Origin: Rhizobium jaguaris
Lineage (GTDB): Bacteria > Pseudomonadota > Alphaproteobacteria > Rhizobiales > Rhizobiaceae
Length of the DNA: 64,000 bases
Assembly: GCF_003627755.1 (NCBI RefSeq)
Contig: NZ_CP032695.1
Coordinates: 1,054,001 to 1,118,000 of the forward strand
Reading direction: 5' to 3'
Each line of letters starts with the position of its first letter. Position 1 is the first letter of the stretch. Positions 25,745-35,427 of the stretch are shown in pieces. The translations under genes were made by a program, and so were the position numbers. The notes beneath the pieces were generated by a model, which saw nothing but the letters and a program-made list of their open reading frames with translations, ran no database searches and was not told the DNA's origin.

Positions 25745-27190
25745 TTAGAACGGATAGTGCTGAGCCGAATCCTCGATTGTGATCCAGCGCAGGTCGGTGA
25801 ATTCGGCGATGGCTGCCTTGCCGCCGAAGCGGCCGTAGCCGCTACCCTTCACGCCGCCGAATGGCATCTGCGCTTCGTCGTTCAGGGTCGGACCGTTGAT
25901 GTGGCAAATCCCCGACTCGATGCGGGCCGCGACAGCGAGCGCCCGCTGAACATCGCGGCTGAAGACCGCTGACGATAGCCCGTATTCGGTATCATTGGCG
26001 ATACGCACAGCCTCGTCCTCGTCCGCAACACGGATGATCGGTTTCACGGGTCCGAAGGACTCCACCGCATAGACGTGCATTTCGGGCGTGACGTAATCGA
26101 GAAGGGTCGCCTCGATGACCGTGCCCGTCCGCTTGCCGCCGGCGACCAGCTTCGCGCCCTTAGTAACAGCGTCGGCGATCAATACTTCCATCTTCTTGGC
26201 GGCGTCGAGGCTGATGAGGGAGCCCAGCACGACTTGGTCACGGGGATCACCCGCCGGAAGCTTTACAGCACGCGCTGCGAGCTTGGCGACGAACTCATCG
26301 GCGATCGCCTGGTGGACGATAATACGTTCGGTCGACATGCAGATCTGGCCCTGGTTCATGAAGGCGCCGAAGATCGCCGCGTTGACGGCGCCATCGACAT
26401 CGGCATCTTCCAGTACCACCAGCGGCGCCTTGCCGCCGAGCTCCAGCAGAGCCGGTTTCAGATGCTTGCCGCTGAGCTCGGCGATGATCTTCCCGACCTT
26501 GGTCGAGCCGGTGAAATTGACGCGGCGCACCGCCGGATGCGCGATCAATGCCTCGACGATTTGAGGCGCGTCCTCGGGCGCATTGGTGATGACATTGATG
26601 ACACCGGCCGGTAGGCCTGCTTCCGTCAGGGCCGTCGCGATCAGCCGCTGCGTGCCGGGGCATTGCTCGGAGGCCTTCAGGATCACGGTATTGCCGCAGG
26701 CAATCGGCATTGCGATGGCGCGTGTCGCCAGGATGACAGGCGCATTCCACGGCGCGATCGCCAGGCAGACGCCAGCCGCCTGGCGGATACCCATCGCGAG
26801 CGTACCGGGCTTGTCCGACGGAATGATCTCGCCGCCGATTTGTGTCGTCATGGCGGCGGCTTCGCGCAGGATATTGGCGGCAAGCATGACGTTGAAGCCG
26901 GCCCAGGGCGCGGTCGCCCCCGTCTCCTCCATCATCAGCGTCGTGAACTCGCCGACCTTGGCATCCATGATGTCGGCCGCCTTTGCCAGGATCGCCCGGC
27001 GCTGGCCGGGACCGGTGCTTGACCAGGCCGGAAAGGCGTCGGATGCGGCTTTGATCGCCGTCGCCACATCCTCGAGGCCAGCGGCCGGCGCCCGGCTTGC
27101 CAGTTTTTCGGTGAAGGGGTCCAGCCGGTCAAAGGTTCGGCCGCTGGCTGCCGGCCTGTCGGCGCCATTGATGAGAAGGGAAATGTTCAT
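25745..27190 (-). CDS. Aldehyde dehydrogenase (aromatic aldehyde type)
   Basis: NAD(P)-dependent aldehyde dehydrogenase of 481 residues. The catalytic cysteine is in FMNQGQICMSTER, the general base in LLELGGKAP, and the cofactor site in NFTGSTKVG. APWNAPVILATRAIAMPIAC and ICHINGPTLNDEAQMPFGG match the vanillin and salicylaldehyde dehydrogenase branch. It ends the minus-strand operon after the SDR, 26 bp behind it. The second aldehyde dehydrogenase at the other end of the operon is clearly a paralogue. Likely oxidises an aromatic aldehyde to its acid; substrate inferred from context. Confidence 0.9.
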   Translation of the reverse strand: MNISLLINGADRPAASGRTFDRLDPFTEKLASRAPAAGLEDVATAIKAASDAFPAWSSTGPGQRRAILAKAADIMDAKVGEFTTLMMEETGATAPWAGFNVMLAANILREAAAMTTQIGGEIIPSDKPGTLAMGIRQAAGVCLAIAPWNAPVILATRAIAMPIACGNTVILKASEQCPGTQRLIATALTEAGLPAGVINVITNAPEDAPQIVEALIAHPAVRRVNFTGSTKVGKIIAELSGKHLKPALLELGGKAPLVVLEDADVDGAVNAAIFGAFMNQGQICMSTERIIVHQAIADEFVAKLAARAVKLPAGDPRDQVVLGSLISLDAAKKMEVLIADAVTKGAKLVAGGKRTGTVIEATLLDYVTPEMHVYAVESFGPVKPIIRVADEDEAVRIANDTEYGLSSAVFSRDVQRALAVAARIESGICHINGPTLNDEAQMPFGGVKGSGYGRFGGKAAIAEFTDLRWITIEDSAQHYPF

Positions 27191-27216
27191 CTCTTGTCTC
27201 CTGATGCGAATGATGT

Positions 27217-28002
27217 CTAGAAGCCGAGCACGTCGGCATTGATGGAGGCTTCAAGGCCGCCATCGACGGGAAGATTGGCGCCGCTGATCCAGCGTGCCCC
27301 GTCCGAGCACAAGAACAGGATTGCAGGCGCGATATCGGCTGATGTTCCTGCCCGCCCGACGCGAGTGATGTCGCTGTCGACACGCTCATCGCCGAGCACG
27401 GCGCGGAACTGCTTGAGAATCGGTGTTTCCACAGGACCAGGGCTGACGGCATTGACGCGTACTCCTCGATCCCTGAAGAGGGGTTGGTGCGCGGCCCGCA
27501 TAGTCCAGAGCAAAAGAAGTTCCTTCGAGAGCGGATAACCCTCCTCGTCCTTCAGCCCATGCTCGCTGACGAGACCGGCGACATTGGGAAAACCCCTGAC
27601 TGCAGTCAGCGCCTTTGCCCGCTCCAGATTGGCACGCCAGCCATAGCCGGCGATCGACGCGACATTGACGATCGACCCGCCCTCGCGCAGATGAGGTGCG
27701 ACCGCCTCGGAAAGCGCGCGCAGACCGTAGAAATTGACTGCAAGCGTTGCCACTACGCCGGTGCTTCCGGAAAGCCCTGCGACATTGGCCAGAGCATCGA
27801 TGCGGTTGGGCAATTGGCGAACGATGTCTGTGACGCCAGCGGCAGTTGAGATATCGCCCTTGATGAAAGAGCTGATGCCCGACGGCGGCTCGCGAATGTC
27901 GACCCCGATGACATCGGCGCCCATTTGTCCCGCAAGTTCCGCAGTGCGCGCACCGATGCCCGAAGCGACCCCGGTGACGAGGATGGTCTTGCCGAAAAGC
28001 AT
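27217..28002 (-). CDS. SDR, coniferyl-alcohol-dehydrogenase-like
   Basis: Short-chain dehydrogenase of 261 residues. The cofactor motif is TGVASGIG near the N-terminus, followed by GVDIREPP, LANVAG, and GGSIVNVASIAG. The catalytic Tyr and Lys lie in EEGYPLSKELLLLW, and the C-terminal RWISGANLPVDGGL is standard. The odd spacing of this active site and the acidic DERVDSDITRVGR stretch match coniferyl alcohol dehydrogenases of Pseudomonas type as I remember them. The ATG at 28002 follows AAAGGTGAAATC. Upstream, the LivM reading frame runs into it without a stop because of an apparent frameshift. Confidence 0.85.
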   Translation of the reverse strand: MLFGKTILVTGVASGIGARTAELAGQMGADVIGVDIREPPSGISSFIKGDISTAAGVTDIVRQLPNRIDALANVAGLSGSTGVVATLAVNFYGLRALSEAVAPHLREGGSIVNVASIAGYGWRANLERAKALTAVRGFPNVAGLVSEHGLKDEEGYPLSKELLLLWTMRAAHQPLFRDRGVRVNAVSPGPVETPILKQFRAVLGDERVDSDITRVGRAGTSADIAPAILFLCSDGARWISGANLPVDGGLEASINADVLGF

Positions 28003-28043
28003 GATTTCACCTTTCTCATGAAATGCGACGATAGGCGCCGCCG

Positions 28044-29064
28044 CTACTGTTTGTTCTTGAAGAGATCCGAAAACGTCAGCCGGTAGCCGACGGGCAACAG
28101 TTGCAGATCGAACCGCCGATCGATCGCCCCCCCAAAGTCCCTGCGGCAGACAGAGTGAAAACAGCAGCGCTGCGGCACCGAGGCCGACCAGATACCAGAC
28201 CCCCGTTCCGCCGAAGACGGTCTCGACGACGAAGAATAGCACGGCGCCAAGGATAGCTCCTTCGAACTTGCCGATACCGCCGACAAGCACCATGAAGATC
28301 ATGTAGGCGGTCCACTGCGCGCTGAAATAGGTCTTCGGCTGGAAGGTGACTGCGGTTGCCAGCCAGAGCCCGCCGGCAACGGCGATGCCGAAGGCGGCAA
28401 GCACGAAGAGCAGTCGCTTGGTCGCGGCGACCCGCACACCGACGGAGGTTGCCGCATCCTCGTTGTCGCGGATCGCCTGCATCGCAGCGCCTGCGCGGCT
28501 GCGCATGAGCGCAAAGAGGGCGCCAAGCAAGGCAATCATGGCGGCAAGCGCCAGCCAATAGATCGCCAACCGTCGGGTGCTGCTCTCATAGGCGTTCAGC
28601 GCGATGAGCGAGGTGCCCGTTTCCCCCTGGATGAGCCGGTCGAGATTGACGAGCAGATGCGCAAGCTCGGCGATCACCCACATGCCGATCGCAAACTCCC
28701 CGCCCTTCAGCCGCAGCATGAACCATGAGAGCGGAACGGAGAGAATGCCCGTGATGATCGCAGCAACGAAGAGGGAGACGAAAGGATCGAGCCCCGCATC
28801 CGCCAGGCGAATGGTGAAATAGGCGCCAAGACCAAAGAACACCTGCTGGCCGACGGAAACAAGGCCGCCGAAGCCCGCCAGAGCATTCCACATGGCGGCC
28901 AGGATCACATAGATGAAGAGCGCCGTCATCCGGTCGATGGCGCCGGCTCCCAAAAAGGCGGGCGATGCAGCCAGCAACATTGCTGCGACTGTCATGACAG
29001 CCAATGTCAAGCGGGACGATGCCGTCCAGCGTTCGACGGATATTCCGGGTGCGATCACGGTCAT
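28044..29064 (-). CDS. livM: LivM-type ABC permease with apparent +1 frameshift
   Basis: Inner-membrane permease of the branched-chain amino-acid transporter class. Ten or so hydrophobic segments, the GFGGLVSVGQQVFFGLGAY motif and the EAA-like loop AMQAIRDNEDAATSVGV identify LivM. In a run of seven G on the minus strand (28127-28133) the frame slips: with six G the protein ends GLWGAIDRRFDLQL and so on to KNKQ and a stop at 28044, a natural end. As given, the frame instead continues for about 40 odd residues straight into the downstream SDR, giving a fused reading. Either the base is a sequencing error or a real slippage site. Start ATG at 29064 overlaps LivH by 4 bp. Confidence 0.82.
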
Positions 29065-29957
29065 GTCGGGCTCCGAAGAAGAGCGCGGATCCTGCCGAGC
29101 CGGGGTATGCCGAACTGGTGGAGCCGAACGAAGAGGACGAGCAAAAAGGCGACATGGCCGCCGATCAGGAAGCCTTGCGGATGGATCTGGGCGCCGATCG
29201 ACTGCGCCAGACCGAGAACGATGCCGCCAAGCAGGGTTCCCCACAGCGAGCCCGTGCCGCCAATCACGGCCGCCTCGAAGGCAAACAGCAATTGCGGGCC
29301 GCCCGAATAGGGATTGAAGGTCGCCCGCATCGCCAGGAACGCGCCGGCAATCCCGACTGTGACCATGGTGATCGCGGTCGCAACCGCGTTGATCCTCCGG
29401 GCATCGATACCGACCAGCCCCGCCGTATCCGGGTCCTCCGCCGTGGCGCGGATGGAACGGCCGAGCGCGAAACGGCTGAGAAAGAGCTGAAGGCCGCCGA
29501 GGATGACGATCGCGGTCACCATCGTCAGCGCGGCGAGTTTGCCGACGAAGAAATGGCCGGGCAATTGCCAGGAGGCATAGGACAGGTTGCCGATGAACGG
29601 CGCAAGCGAGCGCGTGTCGGCACCGAATTGCTCGAACAGCAGATTGTCGATGACGATCGACAGGCCGAAGGTCGTCAGGATCGGCAGCAGCGTGCCGCCG
29701 CGCGCACTGCGCTCCAGCACCAACCTCTGCAATAGCCAGCCGAACACGGCCATGACGGGCAGTACGATCAACAGGCCGGCGAAGGGCGGGATGCCGAGTT
29801 TCGCGGCCAGCAGCCAAAGGCCATAGGCAGCAACGACGGCAAGGCTGCCATGCGCGAGATTGATTATGCGCATGACCGAAAACATGAAAGACAGTCCGCA
29901 GGCGATGACGGCATAATAGCCGCCGAGCAAAATGCCCTGAATCAGGGTGTTGATCAT
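29061..29957 (-). CDS. livH: LivH-type ABC permease
   Basis: Inner-membrane permease of 298 residues. The N-terminal GILLGGYYAVIACGLSFMFS and RIINLAHGSLAVVAAYG are hallmarks of LivH, as is the EAA loop RATAEDPDTAGLVGIDARRI. It overlaps LivF by 4 bp (ATGA) upstream and LivM by 4 bp downstream. Transporters of this class also take up aromatic acids and lignin fragments in soil bacteria, which fits the aldehyde dehydrogenases in the same operon. Confidence 0.94.
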   Translation of the reverse strand: MINTLIQGILLGGYYAVIACGLSFMFSVMRIINLAHGSLAVVAAYGLWLLAAKLGIPPFAGLLIVLPVMAVFGWLLQRLVLERSARGGTLLPILTTFGLSIVIDNLLFEQFGADTRSLAPFIGNLSYASWQLPGHFFVGKLAALTMVTAIVILGGLQLFLSRFALGRSIRATAEDPDTAGLVGIDARRINAVATAITMVTVGIAGAFLAMRATFNPYSGGPQLLFAFEAAVIGGTGSLWGTLLGGIVLGLAQSIGAQIHPQGFLIGGHVAFLLVLFVRLHQFGIPRLGRIRALLRSPT

Positions 29958-30682
29958 GACGCGCTCCTTTCAGCGGCTTGCCGGTGGAGCCCAAAATAGG
30001 CCTGCGTGACCTCCTCGCGCGTTACGCCATTTGCCGGCCTATCGAGCACGATGCGCCCCTCGAGCATGCAGATGACGCGGCTCGCGACGCCCATGGCGCG
30101 TGCGAGATCCTGCTCGACAAGGATGATCGTCGTGCCCGACGACAACAGGCTTTGCAGCTGCTGATACACGCGGTCGACCACCAGTGGTGACAGGCCAAGC
30201 GACACTTCGTCGAGTAGCAGAATATCGGGGTTGCTCATCAATGCCCGGCCGATCGCCGTTGCCTGCTGTTCGCCGCCGGAGAGATGGCCGGTCTTGGCAT
30301 GGCGGCGCGGCTTCAGGTTCGGAAAGGCGTCGAAGACCCGCTCGACCGTCCATTCGCCCTTGCGGCCAGCGCTTTTGCCGAGTAGCAGATTTTCCTCGAC
30401 TGTCATCTGCGAAAACAATCGCCGCCCCTCCGGCACCAGGGCAATGCCCCGGGCGATGCGTTTGTGCGAGGAAACGGCGGTAACATCCTCGCCGTCGAGT
30501 AGGATCTGGCCGCTGGCCGGAAAATGGGCGCCGGCAATGGAGCGCAGCAATGTCGTCTTGCCTGCGCCGTTGGCTCCCACGAGCGCCAGCACCTCACCCC
30601 TGGCAAGGTCGAAACTGACATCACGTACCGCCTGCAACAGACCGTGACGGACATCCAGATTGCGAATGGAAAGAATGCTCAT
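29954..30682 (-). CDS. livF: LivF-type ABC ATPase
   Basis: ATPase of 242 residues. Walker A GANGAGKTTL, signature HLSGGEQQATAIGRAL and Walker B ILLLDEVSLGLSP are intact, followed by an H-loop region with ILVEQDLARA, where the usual switch His is not evident because the family has Glu-Gln there. ALVPEGRRLFSQMTVEENL is diagnostic of LivF. The start overlaps the LivG stop (ATGA). Confidence 0.94.
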   Translation of the reverse strand: MSILSIRNLDVRHGLLQAVRDVSFDLARGEVLALVGANGAGKTTLLRSIAGAHFPASGQILLDGEDVTAVSSHKRIARGIALVPEGRRLFSQMTVEENLLLGKSAGRKGEWTVERVFDAFPNLKPRRHAKTGHLSGGEQQATAIGRALMSNPDILLLDEVSLGLSPLVVDRVYQQLQSLLSSGTTIILVEQDLARAMGVASRVICMLEGRIVLDRPANGVTREEVTQAYFGLHRQAAERSAS

Positions 30683-31431
30683 GCGGGCGCTCCTCCAAGA
30701 TAGGCGCGCACCACCTCGGCATCGCTCATGACAGCCTTCGGATTGCCGTCGGCAATGATCTTACCGGCATCCATGCAGATCAGCCGTTCGACGACCTGCA
30801 GCAGGATATGGACCATGTGTTCGATCCAGACGATGGCGATGCCTCGGCGGCGCAATTCGAGAATGGTCTCCACCAGCTCGCTGGCCTCGCCATCGGTCAA
30901 CCCGCCACCGATTTCGTCGAGCAGCAGCAGCCGGGGGCCGGTTGCAAGGGCCCGGGCAAGCTCCAGACGTTTGCGGTCGAGCAGGCCAAGCGTATCGGCG
31001 CGGCGATTGGCAACGCCGAGCATGCCGCAGAGCCGCAGGGAATCGGCGACGCGCTCATAGGCCTCGTCGCGGCTTGATGTTTTGCCATGCGAGGCGGCGA
31101 CGAAGACGTTCTCGAAGGTTGTCATGCCGCTGAAGGGCTTGGGGATCTGGTGCGTTCTCACGAGGCCGGAGCGGCAGCGGTCGGCCGCCGTCAGCGCCGT
31201 GACGTTCTGTCCGCCAAAGGTGATGGTTCCCGCGTTCAGCGGAAATGCACCGGCCAGAGCGCTCAGGAAGGTCGTCTTGCCGGCGCCGTTCGGACCGACG
31301 ATGCCGACGGCATCGCCATCGCCCATCGAGAAGTCGAGATTTTCCAGAACCACAAGCGCCCCGAAGCGCTTGTGGATACCCTTGGCCGACAGGAAATCCT
31401 GTCCCGGCCGCTGTTGTTCTCTAACCTGCAC
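30679..31431 (-). CDS. livG: LivG-type ABC ATPase
   Basis: ATPase of 250 residues from the GTG at 31431, just after the binding-protein stop. Walker A GPNGAGKTTF and Walker B LLLLDEIGGGLTDGE are present. The signature position reads LGLLDRKRLELARAL, which departs from LSGGQ; this is a common LivG variation. RTHQIPKPFSGMTTFENVFV is typical of the family. A longer frame starting at 31479 overlaps the upstream gene and is unlikely. It pairs with LivF. Confidence 0.9.
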   Translation of the reverse strand: MQVREQQRPGQDFLSAKGIHKRFGALVVLENLDFSMGDGDAVGIVGPNGAGKTTFLSALAGAFPLNAGTITFGGQNVTALTAADRCRSGLVRTHQIPKPFSGMTTFENVFVAASHGKTSSRDEAYERVADSLRLCGMLGVANRRADTLGLLDRKRLELARALATGPRLLLLDEIGGGLTDGEASELVETILELRRRGIAIVWIEHMVHILLQVVERLICMDAGKIIADGNPKAVMSDAEVVRAYLGGAPA

Positions 31432-31438
31432 GATGCCG

Positions 31439-32752
31439 CTACCCGTTGTAAGCGATGAGTTTGGTGCCGACCGGCACATTCGGATCGGTGGCGTGCTCGG
31501 TCACGACATAGTCGAGCGCGAATTTCGAACCAGCCGGTGCCTTGACCCATTGGGTGCCGATGATCGGCCCCGGAGAAACGTTGGCGACGGGGCCACTGGT
31601 GAAATCCACCTTGCCGGCGATCGTTGTGGTCTTCAGCGTGCTCATCGCCTTGGCGACGGCCTCCTTGCTCTTGACGTCGGAGGCCGCCTTCAGTGCGTCG
31701 AAGCCGGCATCGAGAAGCGACAGGCTCGCGCCGAGCTGCTGGGTCCATTGCCTGCCGCTTGCGGCCTCATAACCATCGGCCAGTTCATTGCCGGAAACAC
31801 CCGTCAGCGTCGATTTGTAAGGGAAGGCCTTGTGCCAATAGGCGGCGCTGGCGATGTTCATTCCGAGGTCGCCCAGCGCCTCGATATCGGACGGGAAGAG
31901 GCCGGTTTTGGCGACCTGGCAGATCTTGATCTGTTGGGTGAGGCCCTGCTGCGCCGCCTGCCGCCAGAAGGCCGCGAAATCCGGCGGGATCGGGAAGCTG
32001 TTGAAGATCTCCACGCCCTCCTGCCGGAAAAGCGCGATCTGCGAGGAGAAATCGGTCGTGCCGGTCTCGTAGGCACCGGGATCGACGATGGTGAAGCCGG
32101 CCTTGGCAAGCGCCGGCGCCAGATTGGAGCGGATTGCGTTACCATCGGCATCATTCGGATACATGACGCCGACCTTCTTGTTGGTCTCGATCAGGTTCCA
32201 CTGCGAAATATAGGTCTTAAGGAATTCGCCGACACCGAAGCCGAAATGATAGGTCCACTTGAACGGCGATGGCGCGCCGGGCTTGGCCCCACGGCCGAAA
32301 TACCAGGCTTCCCACGGCATGACCGTCGACAGGCAAGGCACGCCCGCCGCCTCGCAGGCATCGGCGACCGGATTGATCGTCTCGGGCGTTGAGACCACGA
32401 GCATCAGGTCGACGGCCTGATTGTTGATCAGGTCCTTCGCCAATTGCCCGGCGCGCGACGGATCGGACTGCGTGTCGCGGTCGAGGATCTCCACCTTCCA
32501 TGTCTTGCCGCCGGCCTGCAGGCCGCCCGCCAGCGTCTTGCGCGCAAGCTCAAGGACGTAACCATCCGTCTCGCCGAAGCCGCCAAGCGGCCCCGTGCGC
32601 GGGCTGATGAAGCCGACCTTCAGCGTATCGTCGGCGGCAAATGCCGCCCGTCCGCCCAGCGCCATGGCGGCGGTGCCGACAGCCGCTCCGGCCATGAACC
32701 CGCGCCGTGTCAATCCAGCGTTCAATATCGGCCTGTTGAAACTACCAGTCAT
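31439..32752 (-). CDS. Branched-chain-amino-acid-type ABC substrate-binding protein
   Basis: Periplasmic binding protein of 437 residues from the ATG at 32752, preceded by GGGAGGATTATTTC. The N-terminus (LTRRGFMAGAAVGTAAMALG) is a Tat-type signal with cleavage near RAAFAADD. The body is a peripla_BP_6 protein: LKVGFISPRTGPLGGFGETD, VDLMLVVSTPET and MPWEAWYFGRG. Members of this class in rhizobia and Rhodopseudomonas bind aromatic acids such as coumarate and ferulate as well as amino acids. It is the second gene after the aldehyde dehydrogenase. Confidence 0.92.
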   Translation of the reverse strand: MTGSFNRPILNAGLTRRGFMAGAAVGTAAMALGGRAAFAADDTLKVGFISPRTGPLGGFGETDGYVLELARKTLAGGLQAGGKTWKVEILDRDTQSDPSRAGQLAKDLINNQAVDLMLVVSTPETINPVADACEAAGVPCLSTVMPWEAWYFGRGAKPGAPSPFKWTYHFGFGVGEFLKTYISQWNLIETNKKVGVMYPNDADGNAIRSNLAPALAKAGFTIVDPGAYETGTTDFSSQIALFRQEGVEIFNSFPIPPDFAAFWRQAAQQGLTQQIKICQVAKTGLFPSDIEALGDLGMNIASAAYWHKAFPYKSTLTGVSGNELADGYEAASGRQWTQQLGASLSLLDAGFDALKAASDVKSKEAVAKAMSTLKTTTIAGKVDFTSGPVANVSPGPIIGTQWVKAPAGSKFALDYVVTEHATDPNVPVGTKLIAYNG

Positions 32753-32830
32753 GAAATAATCCTCCCTTGTTGTCGGAGCCCTCTTACTCCGCATGTCCCA
32801 GTCTTTTGCCGATCAGGCGCCTCGGAAGGC

Positions 32831-34282
32831 TCAGATCGGATATTCTCGTTTGCCGGACGCCAGCGTGATCCAGCGCAGTTCAGTGAATTCATCGATGGCC
32901 GCCTTGCCGCCGAAGCGGCCGTAGCCGCTCGACTTGACGCCGCCGAACGGCATTTGCGGCTCGTCGGCAACTGTGGCTTCGTTGATGTGGCAGATGCCGG
33001 TCTCGATGCGCCTTGCAACCGAAAGCGCCTGGTTGATGTCGCGGCTAAACACCGCCGATGACAGTCCATATTCATTGTCGTTAGCGACCGTCACGGCCTC
33101 GTCGATGCTGTCGACCCGGATTATCGCGGCGAGCGGCCCAAAGCTCTCCTCGCGGTAAATCCGCATCGCCGGCGTTACCTGGTCGATGACAGTCGCGTCG
33201 ATCAGCGTGCCCCGCGCCTGCCCTCCGCAGACCACGACCGCACCCTTCTGAGTCGCATCCTCCACCAGTGCACGAACGCGCCTGGCGGCCTCGGCGGTGA
33301 TCATCGTTCCGAGCGGCGTATTGCCATCACGCGGATTGCCGGCAAGAAGCGTCAGGGCCTTTGCCATGAACTTCTCAACGAACTCGTCGGCAATCTCCTC
33401 CATGAGGATGATGCGCTCGGTCGACATGCAGATCTGGCCCTGGTTCATGAAGGCGCCGAAAGCTGCGGCGCGCACGGCTTCATCGATGTCGGCGTCAGCA
33501 AGCACGATGAACGGCGCCTTGCCGCCAAGCTCCAGCAGGCAGCGTTTGAGGTGCCGCGCCGACGCTTCCGCAATCAGGCGCCCGACGCGGGTCGAGCCGG
33601 TGAAATTGATGCGGCGCACGGCCGGATGCGCAATCAATGCTTCAACGATCACAGCCGCATCCTTGGGCGCATTGGTGATGACGTTGACGACACCGGGCGG
33701 AAAGCCTGCCTCACGCATGATCTCACCGATCAGGCAATGCGTCCTGGGACAGAGTTCGGAGGCCTTCAGGATCACGGTGTTGCCGCAGGCGAGCGGCAAG
33801 GCGATGGCGCGCACGCCGAGGATGATCGGCGCATTCCATGGGGCGATCCCGAGGCATACCCCGGCCGGCTGGCGCACCGCCATGGCAAGGCTGCCCGGCT
33901 CGCCTGATGGAATGATCTCGCCGGCGACCTGCGTCGTCATGGCGGCTGCCTCGCGCAAGATATCAACGCCGAGATTGCAATTGATCCCGGCCCAGAGCGC
34001 GGTCGCACCGGTTTCGCCGACCATCGCCTCGACAAAATCGGCTGTACGGCGGGCGAGAATATCGGCAGCCTTGTTTAGGAGCGCCCGTCGTTCACCGGGT
34101 CCAGTCTGCGACCACAAGGGAAAGGCTGCTGCCGCGCTGCAGGCCGCGCGGGAGGCGTCCGCTACCGAAGCGGCCGGCGCGATGGTTGCGACATCGCCGG
34201 TTGCTGGATCGAGGGATTCGAAGGTGGCGGCGTCGGACGCATCCAGCGCTTCATCATCGATTAGCAGTTTTGCCACGAACAT
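32831..34282 (-). CDS. Aldehyde dehydrogenase (aromatic aldehyde type)
   Basis: Aldehyde dehydrogenase of 483 residues and first gene of the operon. Catalytic Cys in FMNQGQICMSTER, base in LLELGGKAP, cofactor site NFTGSTRVG. It is close in sequence to the enzyme at 25745-27190, sharing long identical blocks such as SERIII-type and ICHIN segments, so the pair came from duplication. Two such enzymes fit a route with two aldehyde steps, for example coniferyl aldehyde and vanillin. The 245-bp region upstream is shared with the divergent AraC gene. Confidence 0.9.
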   Translation of the reverse strand: MFVAKLLIDDEALDASDAATFESLDPATGDVATIAPAASVADASRAACSAAAAFPLWSQTGPGERRALLNKAADILARRTADFVEAMVGETGATALWAGINCNLGVDILREAAAMTTQVAGEIIPSGEPGSLAMAVRQPAGVCLGIAPWNAPIILGVRAIALPLACGNTVILKASELCPRTHCLIGEIMREAGFPPGVVNVITNAPKDAAVIVEALIAHPAVRRINFTGSTRVGRLIAEASARHLKRCLLELGGKAPFIVLADADIDEAVRAAAFGAFMNQGQICMSTERIILMEEIADEFVEKFMAKALTLLAGNPRDGNTPLGTMITAEAARRVRALVEDATQKGAVVVCGGQARGTLIDATVIDQVTPAMRIYREESFGPLAAIIRVDSIDEAVTVANDNEYGLSSAVFSRDINQALSVARRIETGICHINEATVADEPQMPFGGVKSSGYGRFGGKAAIDEFTELRWITLASGKREYPI

Positions 34283-34527
34283 GGCGCTCGTCCGCTGTTG
34301 GCAGGCTCTGCCTGCAGTGATCTGAATGAGAGAAAGCGCGCACAGTTAAACGGGGCCGGGATGCAGCCTTGCATGACCATATCTTTTGTGCGGAGACCTC
34401 CTCCCAAAGGCTCATGGGAGAAGATTACGCTGTTGCCGCACGCATTGAATGTGATTTTCTGGGTTAATATTGTAATTATTTGGCAAATCATGTCAGGTTC
34501 TCGTCATGCCATGCGAAGGAGGATGCG

Positions 34528-35427
34528 TTGGTTTCCGATAGCGGCATCCATTTTCATGCGCGCGGAGAGTGGCGCGAACCCTCGTTGACGCCTCGCACGA
34601 TCCGCTTTCAAAAGGGCCTGTATGCCCAGTTCCATCACCTGTTCCTGCTGCAGGTGGGCACGGCGACGCTCATTCTCGAGGGCGAAGACCAAAGGGCTTT
34701 GCTTGGGCCGACCATCGCTTATCTGCCGCCGCAGTCGCGCTGCGAGCTGCACATGGCGGCCGGTGCCGCGGGTTTCATCATCGGCGTCTCGCCGCAGATC
34801 GTGGTCGACGCGATCGGTGACCGGGCGGAATCCTACGCGCTCAGAATTTTCAGCGAGCAACCCTGGTTCATGGCCGAGCCGGACGCCGTCGCTGTTAGTG
34901 AGGCACAACCGCTCTTGGCTGGCTTCGTTCGCGAACTCGGCGATCCCGCGCGGGCATCATGGATGGCGATTGCAGCCTATATGCGCCTGATCCTGATGGC
35001 GCTTTGGCGGGCTGGTGGCGTGGAGACCGCCGAACAGCGCGGCCGCGGCGGAAGCGCATCGGTGCTGCAGAGATACCGGCAATTGGTGGAGACCTGGTTC
35101 CGGCAACACCGGCCGATGACGGATTATGCCCGCGAACTCGGCGTGACCACCGATCGCCTGCACTCGATCTGCCGCAGTGCGCTCGGCCGTTCGCCGGTGC
35201 AGCTGCTGCATGAACGGCTCGTGCAGGAAGCGAAATTGCGGCTCGAGCGCTCGGCTCGAACGGTCCAGGAGATTTCCGATGGGCTCGGTTTTCGCGACCC
35301 CACCTATTTCAGTCACTTCTTCAAGAAGAAGACTGGCTTCTCACCGGCAACCTATCGCGACTTCGCCCGCAGGAGTGAAGTCGCGGAAAGCCATGTCCTG
35401 TCGTCGGGCTATGCCGACTGGCCGTGA
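34528..35427 (+). CDS. AraC-family transcriptional regulator
   Basis: Regulator of 299 residues with an N-terminal cupin-like domain (HFHARGEWREPSLTPRTI) and two C-terminal helix-turn-helix units: DYARELGVTTDRLHSICRSA and TVQEISDGLGFRDPTYFSHF, ending KKKTGFSPATYRDF. The overall layout resembles PobR and HpaA activators of aromatic acid genes. The start is judged to be a TTG at 34528, five bases after GGAGG; other in-frame starts upstream lack a ribosome site. It is divergent to the aldehyde dehydrogenase and transporter operon and probably activates it when an aromatic compound is present. Confidence 0.86.
   Translation: MVSDSGIHFHARGEWREPSLTPRTIRFQKGLYAQFHHLFLLQVGTATLILEGEDQRALLGPTIAYLPPQSRCELHMAAGAAGFIIGVSPQIVVDAIGDRAESYALRIFSEQPWFMAEPDAVAVSEAQPLLAGFVRELGDPARASWMAIAAYMRLILMALWRAGGVETAEQRGRGGSASVLQRYRQLVETWFRQHRPMTDYARELGVTTDRLHSICRSALGRSPVQLLHERLVQEAKLRLERSARTVQEISDGLGFRDPTYFSHFFKKKTGFSPATYRDFARRSEVAESHVLSSGYADWP

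Noticed and set aside
27217..29994. A single 925-codon minus-strand frame
   Set aside because: It joins an antisense-frame part of livH, the livM gene and the SDR gene. The start is within livF/livH in a wrong frame, and the join of livM and SDR depends on one extra G in a seven-G run.
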